A DNA stretch of 64,000 nucleotides from Affinundibacterium nitidum (GTDB lineage Bacteria; Pseudomonadota; Gammaproteobacteria; Burkholderiales; Burkholderiaceae_D): assembly GCF_014284155.1 (NCBI RefSeq), contig NZ_JACOFZ010000001.1:948545-1012544 (forward strand), written 5' to 3'. The notes under the pieces were generated by a model. The model was not told the origin of the DNA. It did not search any database and was given only the letters and a program-made list of their open reading frames with translations. Shown one piece after another: positions 38,398 through 47,995 of the stretch; within the stretch, counting starts at the first letter, position 1, and the number at the start of each line of letters is the position of its first letter. The translations under genes were made by a program, and so were the position numbers.

Positions 38398-41289
38398 TTA
38401 CTTGGCTTTGTTCTGGTACTGCTCAGGGTAAAGTACGACTTGAATATAATTATTGGTATCGATGTAACGCTGTGCGGCCACCTGCACATCATTGACGGTC
38501 AGTCCCTTTACACGCTCTTCGAAGTTAAACATCTCCGCTGGATCATCGCCGAATTGTTCGGCATTGCGTAAACTGCTTAACCAATACTGATTCGTCTTCA
38601 TCGATTCGCGATGATTTTTCAGCCAATTTTCTTTAACCTTGTTTAACTCGTCTTCCGTCGGTGGTGCGGCTTTCATTGCAGCGATCAAGTCAAAACTGCT
38701 CGCAATCAATTTGTCAACGTTTTCTGGGCCACAAGGTAGATTCATCACCAAAGAATGTGACTGGTAGGGAATGCGACGCAAACTACGACTCACGCTAGGG
38801 CTGTACACTGCACCTAAATCTTCACGCATTTTGGCAGTCATGCGCAGTTGCAGAATTTCCCCCATGGCGGAGAACTGCATGCGCTGATGTGCGGTCATCA
38901 CTTCGTCCGCATGAAATTGCAGCGTCACGGCACTCTGTGACTCTTTACCTGCAAACACTTCTTTCTTAATGATTCCTTTGAGAGGACGCAAACCGTGATC
39001 AATCACACCTAACTTGACGTCACCTGTCGGCAAACTGCCAAGGTAGGTTTCTACAGCAGGTTTAATGGCATTGAGATCAAAACTGCCTACGATAAAAAAG
39101 GTGTAGCCTTTGGCACTGGAAAAACGCTCTTTGTAGATCTTCATCATGCGATCAAGATCAAGCTGAGCAATCTGTTCAGGCTTGGCTATCGTCGGCACAC
39201 GGGGATGCGGAGGGAAAGTCGCCTTCAAAAAGGCTTCTTGAAAAATCGCACCTGGAGACGCCATTTGATTCTTGAGTGCTTCGGTCTGTTTGTTAACGAA
39301 TGATTTAAACAACTCTTCATCGCGTCGAGGTTGATTTAATGCGAGGTTTAAAACTTGCAGCATGACCTCAAAATCATTCTTATTAGAAGTGCCTGAGATA
39401 CCTTCATTATTGTCACCAAATGATGTGGAGACATTCGCAATCTTTCCAGCGAGCACCTTGGAGATTTCAGTGGGTGTCAGATCCTTGATGCCCATTCCAC
39501 CCACCACCGAAGTCGCATAACGCGCTTGCAAATAATCTTCGTCAGAAAATAAAGCCGTGCCGCCTGCACGCGTTGCACTGAGTAAAATTTGATCACTCTT
39601 GAAGTCTGTATTTTTGAGTACGACCTTCACTCCGTTGCTGAGGGTCCAAAGCGTAGTGTCTAGTACAGCATTTTTGCTCTCGTCCACTACTTTTCCTGGT
39701 GTTGGCGGCACTGGAAAAAGATTGGTCGACAACACTTTTTCTGCAACCGCCTTGACTTCTTGCGTCTGCGCCTGTTTCACCATATTGAGCAAATCCTTGC
39801 TCGCCGGGATCACGTGATCAGGTTTATCACTACCTTGGTAGATAACCAACTGTGGAGCTTTTGCGGTCAAAATCGTTTTCGCATATTGGTTGATCTCTTC
39901 GAGCGTGATGCTATTAACGATGTCTTTATGAAAGAGGTATTCCGCCTCGATACCAGGAATAGACTCGCCCTGTAGGAAATTGCGAATAAACTCCGCAGCC
40001 AAGTTGGCTGACTGAGACTTCTCTCTCTCATTAAAGGAGTTTTCCATGTTACGCAAAGAATTGAGTTTCGCGCGCTCTAATTCACTGGCGTTAAAGCCAA
40101 ATTGCACCACACGTTTGTTTTCACGTAAAAGAGCGTCGATAGCGGCTTGTACGCCTACTTTCCCCACGACCGCAGATGAACTCACTTCGAGATAATCTGC
40201 CACCACACCACCGATACCGCTACTGGCGCCCAAGAACGGCGGATTCGCTGTTTGTGCGACCTCACGAAGGCGTTCCGCGAACATCACATTCATAAAATTT
40301 TGCATACGACGCAGACGATAGCTACCATATTTACCGTCATTTTTTTGCAGAAAGCGCGCTTGTGAAATACTAACCGTTGATAAATTCGCTTCCTTATCGA
40401 CCGCAATCAAAGCTTCACCAAGGTTTTGCAAAGGTACTGTCACTGTTGGACGTGCGCGAGCGGGAACTGGATTCTTTAGATCACTAAAATTCTTTTCAAT
40501 GAGTTTTTTTGCCGCAACCGGATCGACATCTCCAACAATGACCACTGCCATCAAATCAGGTCTATACCAGTCTGCATAGAATCGCTTGAGCGCATCATGT
40601 TTGAAATGCTGTATTGTTTCTTCCTTGCCGATAGGTAAGCGATCGGCATACTTTGAGCCATGCAAAATTTTGGGAAGAATCTGATTGCGAATACGCTCGC
40701 CAGCGCCTTTACCTAGACGCGCCTCTTCCAAGACAACACCACGCTCTTTTTCAATTTCTTCGGCATCAAAGCGCAAACCGGTCGCCCAATCCGCTAATAC
40801 CATCATGCCTTTTTCGAAATTTTCTGGCTTATCAGTTGGAATCGGTAAGATGTACACCGTCTCATCAAAACTTGTATAGGCATTGAGGTCGGCGCCAAAT
40901 TTAACGCCTATCGACTCCAAAAAAGAAACTAATTCGTTTTTCTTGAAATGACGACTGCCATTAAACGCCATATGCTCAGTAAAATGCGCTAGACCTTGTT
41001 GATCTTCGTCTTCCAATACCGAACCAGCCTTCACTACCAAGCGCATTTCGACTTTCTGCTCTGGCTTGGCGTTCTTTTGAATGTAATACGTCAATCCATT
41101 TGCTAACTGGCCTTTTACCAATTTACTTGAGTAAGGAATCAAGGCATTGGCAGCATATGCTGTCGATGGCGTCTTCGCTAAATTTTGCTTCGTTGCAGCG
41201 GGAGTTAATACAACAGCTGATGTGATCGATGGGTAAGCCAAGACAATCACGGAGGATAGGAAACATACTTTGGAGATCAGTGGGCGCAT
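38398..41289 (-). CDS. M16 family zinc metalloprotease (pitrilysin-like), exported
   Basis: 963 residues. A signal peptide covers about 1-25. Four M16 modules form two halves. The inverted zinc motif HFTEH is at 102-106 with Glu in VVLEEARLGKG as the third ligand, so the N-terminal half is catalytic. The C-terminal half (about 520-960) keeps the fold without HXXEH. Such large M16B proteins degrade small peptides in the periplasm. It lies immediately upstream of the cyclophilin gene. No sign of frameshift. Confidence 0.92.
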   Translation of the reverse strand: MRPLISKVCFLSSVIVLAYPSITSAVVLTPAATKQNLAKTPSTAYAANALIPYSSKLVKGQLANGLTYYIQKNAKPEQKVEMRLVVKAGSVLEDEDQQGLAHFTEHMAFNGSRHFKKNELVSFLESIGVKFGADLNAYTSFDETVYILPIPTDKPENFEKGMMVLADWATGLRFDAEEIEKERGVVLEEARLGKGAGERIRNQILPKILHGSKYADRLPIGKEETIQHFKHDALKRFYADWYRPDLMAVVIVGDVDPVAAKKLIEKNFSDLKNPVPARARPTVTVPLQNLGEALIAVDKEANLSTVSISQARFLQKNDGKYGSYRLRRMQNFMNVMFAERLREVAQTANPPFLGASSGIGGVVADYLEVSSSAVVGKVGVQAAIDALLRENKRVVQFGFNASELERAKLNSLRNMENSFNEREKSQSANLAAEFIRNFLQGESIPGIEAEYLFHKDIVNSITLEEINQYAKTILTAKAPQLVIYQGSDKPDHVIPASKDLLNMVKQAQTQEVKAVAEKVLSTNLFPVPPTPGKVVDESKNAVLDTTLWTLSNGVKVVLKNTDFKSDQILLSATRAGGTALFSDEDYLQARYATSVVGGMGIKDLTPTEISKVLAGKIANVSTSFGDNNEGISGTSNKNDFEVMLQVLNLALNQPRRDEELFKSFVNKQTEALKNQMASPGAIFQEAFLKATFPPHPRVPTIAKPEQIAQLDLDRMMKIYKERFSSAKGYTFFIVGSFDLNAIKPAVETYLGSLPTGDVKLGVIDHGLRPLKGIIKKEVFAGKESQSAVTLQFHADEVMTAHQRMQFSAMGEILQLRMTAKMREDLGAVYSPSVSRSLRRIPYQSHSLVMNLPCGPENVDKLIASSFDLIAAMKAAPPTEDELNKVKENWLKNHRESMKTNQYWLSSLRNAEQFGDDPAEMFNFEERVKGLTVNDVQVAAQRYIDTNNYIQVVLYPEQYQNKAK

Positions 41290-41459
41290 ATAATTTGATA
41301 GTTAAAATGTAGCGTTCGACAAATTACAGTAGTTTTGCAAAAAAGACAAATTTCACGAGGCTACTTCTTGTTCGTTTTGACCATGCATTTTTCAAATAAT
41401 TCCATTCACGTTTACTATTCGGACACTAACAATACGAACACTTACAATTAGGCAAGCCC

Positions 41460-41723
41460 ATGAGCATAGAATTAAAAAACGAAATTCGGCAGCAAGCATG
41501 CGATTCTCTACAGCGTTACTGCGCGGATCACTTCGAAGAACCTATTGGCAACCTCAAAGCGCAGCACTTGCTAGACTTCATTCTGCAAGAAATCGGTCCC
41601 AGTATTTACAACCGTGCAGTTCAAGATGTACAAGCCCATTTGCTGACGCGTGTGCAAGAGCTGGATTTCGACATCCATGAAGAGGAATTTAGCTATTGGA
41701 CACAACAAAAAAAGCGGCGCTGA
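41460..41723 (+). CDS. DUF2164 family protein
   Basis: 87 residues. The pattern LLDFILQEIGPSIYNRAVQDVQ in the middle is characteristic of DUF2164 (FxLDFxxEEIGPxxYNRGxxDA). It is a small, probably helical cytoplasmic protein of unknown role. It is divergent from the M16 gene and is 101 bp upstream of the decarboxylase gene. Confidence 0.85.
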   Translation: MSIELKNEIRQQACDSLQRYCADHFEEPIGNLKAQHLLDFILQEIGPSIYNRAVQDVQAHLLTRVQELDFDIHEEEFSYWTQQKKRR

Positions 41724-41824
41724 CGCCACCCTCCAACATCGTTTGACGTGACCGCCAAATAACAATTTTGAGCTTAGGCAGTCAATCACTATTCAATATC
41801 TATTAAACTCGTACTCTACGATCA

Positions 41825-43315
41825 ATGAAAACCGCCAAGCGGCCGCCATCCAACATGAAATCTACACTCGACTACAGCAGCGAAGAGCTACAACAAGTTC
41901 TACAAAAAACCACCGACATCGTACTCGATCAATATGCCCGCTTAACTGAGCAAAAAGGTTTTCACGCTTTTGAACCTAAAGAAGTCGCCTCTTGGTTTCA
42001 TGAAGCATTGCCGCAAGAATCGAGCGACCCTATCGCTTTGCTCGATTTGGTGAAAGAAAAGGTCCTAGATACGGCCACGGGCAACCTCGGGCCAAACATG
42101 TATGCCTATGTCATGGCGGGCGGAAACCAAATCTCAACCATCGCCGACTTCCTCACATCTACCATCAATCAAAACGCCACCAAATGGCATCTCGGTCACG
42201 CCATGACAGAGATCGAAAAGCGCGTCGTCGCATGGACCGCTGAAATGATAGGTTTTACTCCAGAGGCTGGCGGGGTCATGGTTAGCGGTGGTTCGGCAGC
42301 GACCTTAACTGGCTTGACTGTGGCTCGCAATGTGTTTTTCCGCGAACACAAACTGAATCAAGCTGGCCTGTTTGGCATGAAGCCTTTCACCGTTTACTGT
42401 AGTAGCGAAACGCACAATAGCACCGACAAAAGCGTCGCTTTACTCGGCATCGGCACAGACCAATTGCGCCGCATTCCCGCGGACGCTGATTTCAAAATGG
42501 ATCTGCATGCACTCGAAGAGCAGATCAAGATAGATATTACCGCTGGCTACACTCCCTTCTGCATTGTTGGCAATGCAGGCACCGTCAATACGGGGGCGAT
42601 CGATGATTTACGGGGCTTAGCCAAGATCGCTGAGCATTACAAAATGTGGTTCCATGTCGATGGCGCCTACGGAGGCTTGATTGCATCGCTCGATGAAATG
42701 AAACATCTGTACGAAGGTATTGAGCTAGCAGACTCGGTCGCGCTCGATTTCCATAAATGGCTGTACCAACCTTTTGAAATTGGCTGCACCCTTGTTCGTA
42801 ACTGGGGACTCTTACGCGAATCGTATTTCAAACAAGCCGATTATCTCGATACTTCGCTCGAAGCCAGCAATCAACGCTTAGAGTTTAACGAGCACTACTT
42901 CCAACTCTCGCGCAATGCCAAAGCCTTCAAGGTATGGATGTCGCTAAAGGCCTATGGCTTCAAACAAATACAAGCGATGATGCGCAAAGACTTGGACTTG
43001 ACGCGCTATTTGGAAAAACAAATACAAGCCTCGGCAGACTTCGAACTGCTCACACAAAGTGATTTAGCGATTGCGTGTTTCCGCTATCTCGGTCCAGATC
43101 CAAGTCGGGCGCTCGATGAGGGTGCGATTGCAGAATTGAATCAAGCCTTAATTCCTGCCCTCGAAGCCGATGGTCGTGTGTTCATCACTGGCACACGGCT
43201 CAAGGGCAAATTTGTGATTCGTGCTTGCATCATCAATCATCGTAAGAGCGAGGCATCGATTGATTATTTATTGGACGTGATTCGCGATGTAGGAAGCAAA
43301 TTGATTCCCGTTTAA
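41825..43315 (+). CDS. PLP-dependent group II decarboxylase family protein
   Basis: 496 residues of the aromatic-L-amino-acid/glutamate decarboxylase fold. Seen: NLGPNMYAYVMAGGNQ near 80, GGVMVSGGSAATLTGL near 155, GNAGTVNTGAIDDLRGLA near 250, FHVDGAYGG and LDFHKWLYQPFEIG with the PLP lysine. It removes CO2 from an amino acid (aromatic or similar); the exact substrate is unknown. It converges with the RidA gene of the aminobenzoyl-CoA cluster with only 41 bp between stops, which is suggestive but not proof of a link. ATG 41825 is used, and ATG 41855 is possible. Confidence 0.85.
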   Translation: MKTAKRPPSNMKSTLDYSSEELQQVLQKTTDIVLDQYARLTEQKGFHAFEPKEVASWFHEALPQESSDPIALLDLVKEKVLDTATGNLGPNMYAYVMAGGNQISTIADFLTSTINQNATKWHLGHAMTEIEKRVVAWTAEMIGFTPEAGGVMVSGGSAATLTGLTVARNVFFREHKLNQAGLFGMKPFTVYCSSETHNSTDKSVALLGIGTDQLRRIPADADFKMDLHALEEQIKIDITAGYTPFCIVGNAGTVNTGAIDDLRGLAKIAEHYKMWFHVDGAYGGLIASLDEMKHLYEGIELADSVALDFHKWLYQPFEIGCTLVRNWGLLRESYFKQADYLDTSLEASNQRLEFNEHYFQLSRNAKAFKVWMSLKAYGFKQIQAMMRKDLDLTRYLEKQIQASADFELLTQSDLAIACFRYLGPDPSRALDEGAIAELNQALIPALEADGRVFITGTRLKGKFVIRACIINHRKSEASIDYLLDVIRDVGSKLIPV

Positions 43316-43356
43316 AGCAAACAACATTCTCAAACATCAAAACAGGCGGCGATTAC

Positions 43357-43752
43357 TTAGGCATCAGGCACGATCGCCGTCACTTCAATTTCAACTTTCG
43401 CTCTATCTTCGATCAGGGCCATGACCTGCACCGCTGTCATCGTTGGATAGTGTTTACCGATGAGTTCGCGGTAAGCGACGCCAATCTCTTTGTAAGCCGC
43501 GACATATTCTTTTTTATCGGTGACATACCACGTCATACGCACGATGTGTTCAGGCTTAGCACCCGCTTCGGCCAATACCTCAACGATATTTTGCAGAGCC
43601 TGACGCGTCTGTCCGGCAAAGTCATCGGTATGAAATTGTCCTTGCGCGTCCCAACCTATCATGCCGCTCACACATACTGTACGTCCGCGTGCCGCGATAC
43701 CGTTCGAGTATCCACGGGGTCTGACCCAGCCTGGCGGTTGTAAGATATCCAT
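43357..43752 (-). CDS. RidA family protein in the aminobenzoyl-CoA cluster
   Basis: 131 residues, YjgF fold: YSNGIAARGRTVCVSGMIGWD, then GQTRQALQNIVEVLAEAGAKPEHIV (split) and a C-terminal KVEIEVTAIV. The typical RidA catalytic arginine region (G-x-x-R-A-x-V) is replaced by MALIEDRAKVEIE, so it may be a Rid subfamily member. In 2-aminobenzoyl-CoA breakdown the ring products contain an enamine/imine, and a Rid protein could help hydrolyse it and release ammonia. This is inference from the context. It is last in the hydratase block, 53 bp after the thioesterase. Confidence 0.87.
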   Translation of the reverse strand: MDILQPPGWVRPRGYSNGIAARGRTVCVSGMIGWDAQGQFHTDDFAGQTRQALQNIVEVLAEAGAKPEHIVRMTWYVTDKKEYVAAYKEIGVAYRELIGKHYPTMTAVQVMALIEDRAKVEIEVTAIVPDA

Positions 43753-43805
43753 TGTTTTCCTTCTTGTCTTTTCAATTCATTCTGTTCTTTATCTGGTCGC
43801 ACACT

Positions 43806-44225
43806 TTATGCCACCACATACTTTTGCATTTGTTCGCGCAATATTTCAGGAAAAGCGATCGCTTTTCTTTGTTCCACATGCGCCATCACCAAGACCAATT
43901 CAGCACGCAAACGTAAATCTTGCTGCGGACCTAGCATCTTGATTTCGACCGTCACCGAAGCGCGTCCCAATTTAAGGACGCGCAGTTCTGCCGTGAGCTG
44001 ATCGCCCAAGATGCTGGTTTTGACGAAATCCGTTTCGATATGCACAGTGGGCAGACCGATGTCTTTGACCACATGCATTTCGTGAAAACTCATGCCCAAA
44101 CCTTGCGCGCACCAATCTTCGACCACACCATTGATCAACTCAAAATAGCGTGGATAAAACACGATACCTGCCGGATCACAATGGGCAAAGCGAATCTGAA
44201 TCGGCAAGCGAAAAACCTCAGCCAT
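43806..44225 (-). CDS. 4HBT-type acyl-CoA thioesterase
   Basis: 139 residues, single hot-dog domain. [19 protein letters not shown] contains the catalytic Asp of the 4-hydroxybenzoyl-CoA thioesterase family. It probably releases CoA from dead-end aromatic or alicyclic CoA esters. The start overlaps the acyl-CoA dehydrogenase stop by 8 bp, so the two are translationally coupled. Confidence 0.88.
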   Translation of the reverse strand: MAEVFRLPIQIRFAHCDPAGIVFYPRYFELINGVVEDWCAQGLGMSFHEMHVVKDIGLPTVHIETDFVKTSILGDQLTAELRVLKLGRASVTVEIKMLGPQQDLRLRAELVLVMAHVEQRKAIAFPEILREQMQKYVVA

Positions 44226-45408
44226 GAACTTTATCCTTGTACTCTTTCAGAAGTTCACGAGCAATAATTAATTGCTGAACTTCAGTCGCGCCTTCATAAA
44301 TACGTAAGGCGCGAATTTCACGATACAGCCTTTCGACCGGCACTTCACTCATGACACCCATACCGCCAAACATTTGGACCGCTGCATCGATCACTTGCTG
44401 CGCACCTTCCGTCGCTTGCATCTTCGCCATGGCCGCCTCTTTTGTCACCTTTTGACCTTGATCGCGTTGCCAAGCCGCGCGATAGACCAACAAAGCAGCG
44501 CTGTCGATGGTCGTTGCCATTTGCGCTAACTTCGCTTGCGTCAATTGAAAATCGGCCAGCGTTTGACCAAACATTTGTCGGCTAGTGGCACGAGCTAGCG
44601 CTTCATCCAATGCTCGACGCGCAAAGCCAAGTGCGGCAGCCGCAACAGAAGTACGAAATACGTCTAGCGTGGCCATCGCCATCTTAAAGCCCTGCCCACC
44701 CTCACCAATACGTTGCGAGACTGGAATTCGGCATTGATTAAAGCGTAAGCGCGCCAAAGGATGTGGAGCAATCACATCGATACGTTCTGCAATTTCGAAG
44801 CCCGCTGTATCGGCATTCACGATTAGAGCACTAATGCCGCGTGCACCAGGTGCTTCACCTGTACGTACAAACACCACATAGAAATCGGCGATACCACCAT
44901 TGGAGATCCAGGTCTTTTCACCGTCGACCAGATAATAGTCACCCGCGCTATCATGCACCAATTGCGCAGAGCACTGCATGGCTGCCACGTCCGACCCCGC
45001 TTGTGGCTCAGATAAAGCAAATGCTGAAATCAATTCACCCGCAGCGACTTTCGGTAAATAGGCTTGCTTTTGCGCCTCAGTGCCAAACAAACTAATGGCG
45101 CCGCTTCCCAAACCTTGCATAGCGAAAGCAAAGTCTGCGAGGCCAGAATAGCGCGCTAAGGTTTCACGCAAAATACAAATAGAACGGGTATCGATGACAT
45201 CCACTTTACCGCCATACGCCATACCGCCTATCGCGTATCGCAACCAATCGGCTGAACCTAATTGCTTGACCAAATCACGACAAGCTTGATCGACATCGTG
45301 GCCATGTCCTCCTTGAATATGCTTAGCCGCCCAAGCATCCAGCTCAGCTTGCAAACTACGATGCATGTCATCAAAGAAAGGCCAAGCTAAATAGCTATGA
45401 TCTGCCAT
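44218..45408 (-). CDS. acyl-CoA dehydrogenase (aminobenzoyl-CoA cluster)
   Basis: 396 residues, FAD-dependent. Motifs: [14 protein letters not shown] (about 135-148), [20 protein letters not shown], and [18 protein letters not shown] at the C-terminus with the catalytic Glu in YEGA. It probably oxidises a ring-derived CoA thioester after ring reduction or opening. Three bp separate it from the enoyl-CoA hydratase upstream and it overlaps the thioesterase downstream. Confidence 0.92.
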   Translation of the reverse strand: MADHSYLAWPFFDDMHRSLQAELDAWAAKHIQGGHGHDVDQACRDLVKQLGSADWLRYAIGGMAYGGKVDVIDTRSICILRETLARYSGLADFAFAMQGLGSGAISLFGTEAQKQAYLPKVAAGELISAFALSEPQAGSDVAAMQCSAQLVHDSAGDYYLVDGEKTWISNGGIADFYVVFVRTGEAPGARGISALIVNADTAGFEIAERIDVIAPHPLARLRFNQCRIPVSQRIGEGGQGFKMAMATLDVFRTSVAAAALGFARRALDEALARATSRQMFGQTLADFQLTQAKLAQMATTIDSAALLVYRAAWQRDQGQKVTKEAAMAKMQATEGAQQVIDAAVQMFGGMGVMSEVPVERLYREIRALRIYEGATEVQQLIIARELLKEYKDKVHG

Positions 45409-45411
45409 GAT

Positions 45412-46269
45412 TTAATCGCCTTCAAATTCTGGTTTTTGTTTATTGACGAAAGCGTGGTAAGCGCGATGAAAGTCATTGGTCATCATGCATATCGCTTGCG
45501 CTTGTGCTTCAGCATCGATTGCTTGATCGACACCCATGTCCCACTCTTGATGCAACATTTTCTTGGTCATGGCATGGGCAAAAGTCGGGCCTGAGGCTAA
45601 ATTTTGAGCGTAAGCCTGCGCTTCACCTAAGACCGATTCCGGATCAACTAAGCGATTGAAAAAGCCCCAACGTTCAGCCTCTTCACCTGACATACTGCGA
45701 CCGCTGTACAGCAAATCCGAGGCGCGTCCTTGCCCAATAATACGGGGCAAGATGGCACAGGCGCCCATATCACATCCAGCGAGTCCGACGCGAGTAAATA
45801 GGAAAGCCGTTTTACTGCGCACGGTACCAAAACGGATATCCGAGGCCATCGCGATAATCGCACCAGCCCCAGCACAGATACCATCGACCGCAGCAATCAC
45901 TGGCTGTGGGCAAGCACGCATGGCTTTGACCAAATCCCCGGTCATCTGCGTAAAGCGTAACAAGCCTGGCATGTCGAGCTTAGTTAAAGGTCCGATGATT
46001 TCATGAACGTCACCGCCAGAACAAAAGTTCTCGCCGGCGCCACTGATCACGATCGCTTTGATGTCGTCAGCAAAACACATTTGTCGAAACAGATCACGCA
46101 GCTCGGCATAAGAATCAAAGGTCAGCGGATTTTTCCGCTCTGGCCGATTTAGGGTAATGTTCGCGACTTGCCCCGTCACAGAATACGCAAAATGTTTGGC
46201 TTGAAAATTCGCCAAAGTCACATGATTGCCTGCGAGAGAACTCGCTTCACCAGATAAATATTTCATCAT
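45412..46269 (-). CDS. enoyl-CoA hydratase/isomerase family protein (aminobenzoyl-CoA cluster)
   Basis: About 285 residues, crotonase fold. [18 protein letters not shown] and [19 protein letters not shown] form the oxyanion hole, and [18 protein letters not shown] holds the second conserved stretch. A 40-residue N-terminal extension precedes the fold. The start is ATG 46269 (or 46266) preceded by GAAGAG. It is the first gene of the second block. The 5' untranslated region begins inside a MITE-like element whose end is only 15 bp upstream of the start codon. Confidence 0.88.
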   Translation of the reverse strand: MMKYLSGEASSLAGNHVTLANFQAKHFAYSVTGQVANITLNRPERKNPLTFDSYAELRDLFRQMCFADDIKAIVISGAGENFCSGGDVHEIIGPLTKLDMPGLLRFTQMTGDLVKAMRACPQPVIAAVDGICAGAGAIIAMASDIRFGTVRSKTAFLFTRVGLAGCDMGACAILPRIIGQGRASDLLYSGRSMSGEEAERWGFFNRLVDPESVLGEAQAYAQNLASGPTFAHAMTKKMLHQEWDMGVDQAIDAEAQAQAICMMTNDFHRAYHAFVNKQKPEFEGD

Positions 46270-46284
46270 CTCTTCACAATAATA

Positions 46285-46385
46285 GGACTTACGCAAAACA
46301 GACGCTGGCGTTGTTGTGTTCGCCTCGCCGTGCTAGCGCACTGTCTTCAGCTCCACGCCTAACCAGCACAATTTTGCGTAAGTCC
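46285..46385. mobile_element. MITE-like element with 14-bp perfect terminal inverted repeats
   Basis: GGACTTACGCAAAA (46285-46298) and TTTTGCGTAAGTCC (46372-46385) are exact reverse complements bounding 101 bp of GC-richer DNA. The inner part has a small GTGC-TAGC-GCAC hairpin but no reading frame. No clear target-site duplication was found. This is the look of a non-autonomous element mobilised by a transposase encoded elsewhere. It sits right in front of the enoyl-CoA hydratase start. Confidence 0.6.
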
Positions 46386-46446
46386 TTAATAAAATAAGGC
46401 TGACGTAAGTTTGCACTCGTGAGCAACTTCATCGCATAGCCCGAAT

Positions 46447-46585
46447 AAAAAAACCATGTAACACTCCTACCATCCGTCAAAAAGTGCCCATACATCTGAT
46501 CACACTGTGACACTCTTTGCAAAAAAGAACGCTGTTGGGAGGAACTCCATTCTTCCAAAATCGCAGGTCTTGCGTGTTACATGGT
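46447..46585 (-). ncRNA. candidate structured RNA or terminator-like segment
   Basis: On the minus strand ACCATGTAACAC (46585-46574) and GTGTTACATGGT (46464-46453) form a perfect 12-bp closing helix over 109 nt, followed directly by a T7 run (46453-46447). Three small internal hairpins can be drawn (CGCA/TGCG, GGAG/CTCC, TCAC/GTGA). It could be a small RNA with its own terminator, the leader of the hydratase block, or the two ends of another short inverted-repeat element. No known family was recognised. Confidence 0.3.
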
Positions 46586-46665
46586 GTAAAACCCCAACGC
46601 TAGTTCGAATCACATGATAAAACGATCATGAATTCCAACCAACGTCACCATTCTAAAATAAAGCC

Positions 46666-47199
46666 CTAAACGCCGTCTTGCGTTGACGCAGAACCCTCAT
46701 CTGCTTGTGCCACAAACTGTGACTTCAAACCGGACAACATCTCTATCATGGCCGCCTTTTGTTCTGGAGCCAATGCCGCTAACAACTCATCAACCCAAGC
46801 CTCGTGCACGCGCGCCATTCGTTCAAAGGCTTTACGCCCAGCTGCAGTGAGTTTCACGCTATAGGCGCGACGATCTTTGTGATCTGGTACACGCACCACC
46901 AACTCTTCTTGCTCTAACTGATCAGTAATGCCTGTGATATTGCCACCTGTGACCATCATGCGTTTGGATAATTCCCCCATACGCAAACCCTCAGGATGAC
47001 GCTCCAGCTGAGCCATCAAGTCAAAGCGTGGCAAGGTAATATCAAACTCCGCGCGCAGGCGGTTGCGTATCTCGTTTTCAATCATGACGGTGGTCGACAG
47101 CATACGTAACCACAATTTCAAGGATTGATGGTGATCTTCACGTAGGCGCGTTTCCAGATCGAGTTGCTCGCGGTTGTGGCCATCTTGATGTTCACTCAT
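46666..47199 (-). CDS. MarR-family transcriptional regulator
   Basis: 177 residues. A winged helix with LPRFDLMAQLERHPEGLRMG, then MVTGGNITGITDQLEQEELV and VPDHKDRRAYSVKLTAAGRK (wing). The gene overlaps the SDR stop by 4 bp and ends the first block. It probably represses the cluster and responds to 2-aminobenzoyl-CoA or another aryl-CoA, as MarR-type repressors do in related aromatic-CoA pathways. This is inferred from position. Confidence 0.88.
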   Translation of the reverse strand: MSEHQDGHNREQLDLETRLREDHHQSLKLWLRMLSTTVMIENEIRNRLRAEFDITLPRFDLMAQLERHPEGLRMGELSKRMMVTGGNITGITDQLEQEELVVRVPDHKDRRAYSVKLTAAGRKAFERMARVHEAWVDELLAALAPEQKAAMIEMLSGLKSQFVAQADEGSASTQDGV

Positions 47200-47993
47200 G
47201 ACATCACCTCACCGCCAGCGATCGCGATCGCCTGCCCTGTCTGCGACTGGCTTGCAGGCTGGCATAGCCACAGTACTGCATCGGCCACTTCTTGCGGTTG
47301 TATTAGACGTTTCTGTGGATTGCCTGCGGCAAGTTCGGCACGTGCTTGCTCCTCGGTGCGTCCCGTTTTTTGCATGATATTGCTGATCGCCTGTTTCACG
47401 ATGTCGGTTTCTGTATAACCAGGACAAACCGCATTAACCGTGACGCCCTTACTCGCCACTTCCAAGGCCAAAGAGCGCGTTAAACCAATCACACCATGCT
47501 TGGCCGCACAGTACGCTGCGACGTAGGCATAGCCTTTGAGACCTGCCGTGCTCGCCACGTTGACGATACGTCCCCAACCACGTTCTACCATTGCAGGGAG
47601 CGCTTGCTGGGCACAAAAGAAACTGCCACTGAGATTGACCGATATCAGCGTTTGCCATTGTTCTTCACTCGTTTTTAAAAATGGAGCGGAACTCGCTTGA
47701 CCTGCGTTATTGATCAAGATGTCAATCTCGCCAAAACCTGCTCGCGCCTGCGTAAAACCAGCAAGCACCGACGCAGATTGACTCACATCCATCGTCACCG
47801 ATTGCACCTCGCCATAGGCGCGCAGGGTCTCTACTGCCGACTGCAAATTAGCCTCATTGCGACCACTGATACTGACGCGAACGCCTTGCTGCAACAGTGT
47901 TTGGGCGATGGCATAGCCGATACCCGTGGCACCACCAGTCACTAAGGCATGCTTACCAGTTAAGCGATGAGGCATGAGCTCTTCTGTATTCAT
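47196..47993 (-). CDS. SDR family 3-hydroxyacyl-CoA dehydrogenase-like oxidoreductase
   Basis: 265 residues, classical short-chain dehydrogenase. NAD(P) motif TGGATGIGYAIAQTL at about 18-32, NNAG in ILINNAGQASS, and active-site YVAAYCAAKHG (Tyr-x-x-x-Lys) with the preceding Ser in VNVASTAG. In the cluster it probably oxidises a hydroxyacyl-CoA intermediate. It starts 2 bp after the monooxygenase stop, and its stop overlaps the MarR start by 4 bp. Confidence 0.9.
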   Translation of the reverse strand: MNTEELMPHRLTGKHALVTGGATGIGYAIAQTLLQQGVRVSISGRNEANLQSAVETLRAYGEVQSVTMDVSQSASVLAGFTQARAGFGEIDILINNAGQASSAPFLKTSEEQWQTLISVNLSGSFFCAQQALPAMVERGWGRIVNVASTAGLKGYAYVAAYCAAKHGVIGLTRSLALEVASKGVTVNAVCPGYTETDIVKQAISNIMQKTGRTEEQARAELAAGNPQKRLIQPQEVADAVLWLCQPASQSQTGQAIAIAGGEVMS

Positions 47994-47995
47994 GA

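Larger units (their letters stand above)
46270..46665. other. 396-bp gap between the two blocks of the aminobenzoyl-CoA cluster
   Basis: It holds a 101-bp MITE-like element (46285-46385), a 133-bp segment bounded by 12-bp inverted repeats (46453-46585) and the palindrome TCACACTGTGA (46500-46510). A possible reading frame across it (46289-46558) has no recognisable protein and starts or ends inside repeats, so I do not call it a gene. Confidence 0.7.

Noticed and set aside
46289-46558. 89-codon minus-strand open frame between the MarR gene and the hydratase
   Set aside because: It spans the MITE-like element and the 12-bp repeat region, starts without a ribosome site, and its product has no recognisable domain. 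It is better explained by repeats and possible RNA structure.
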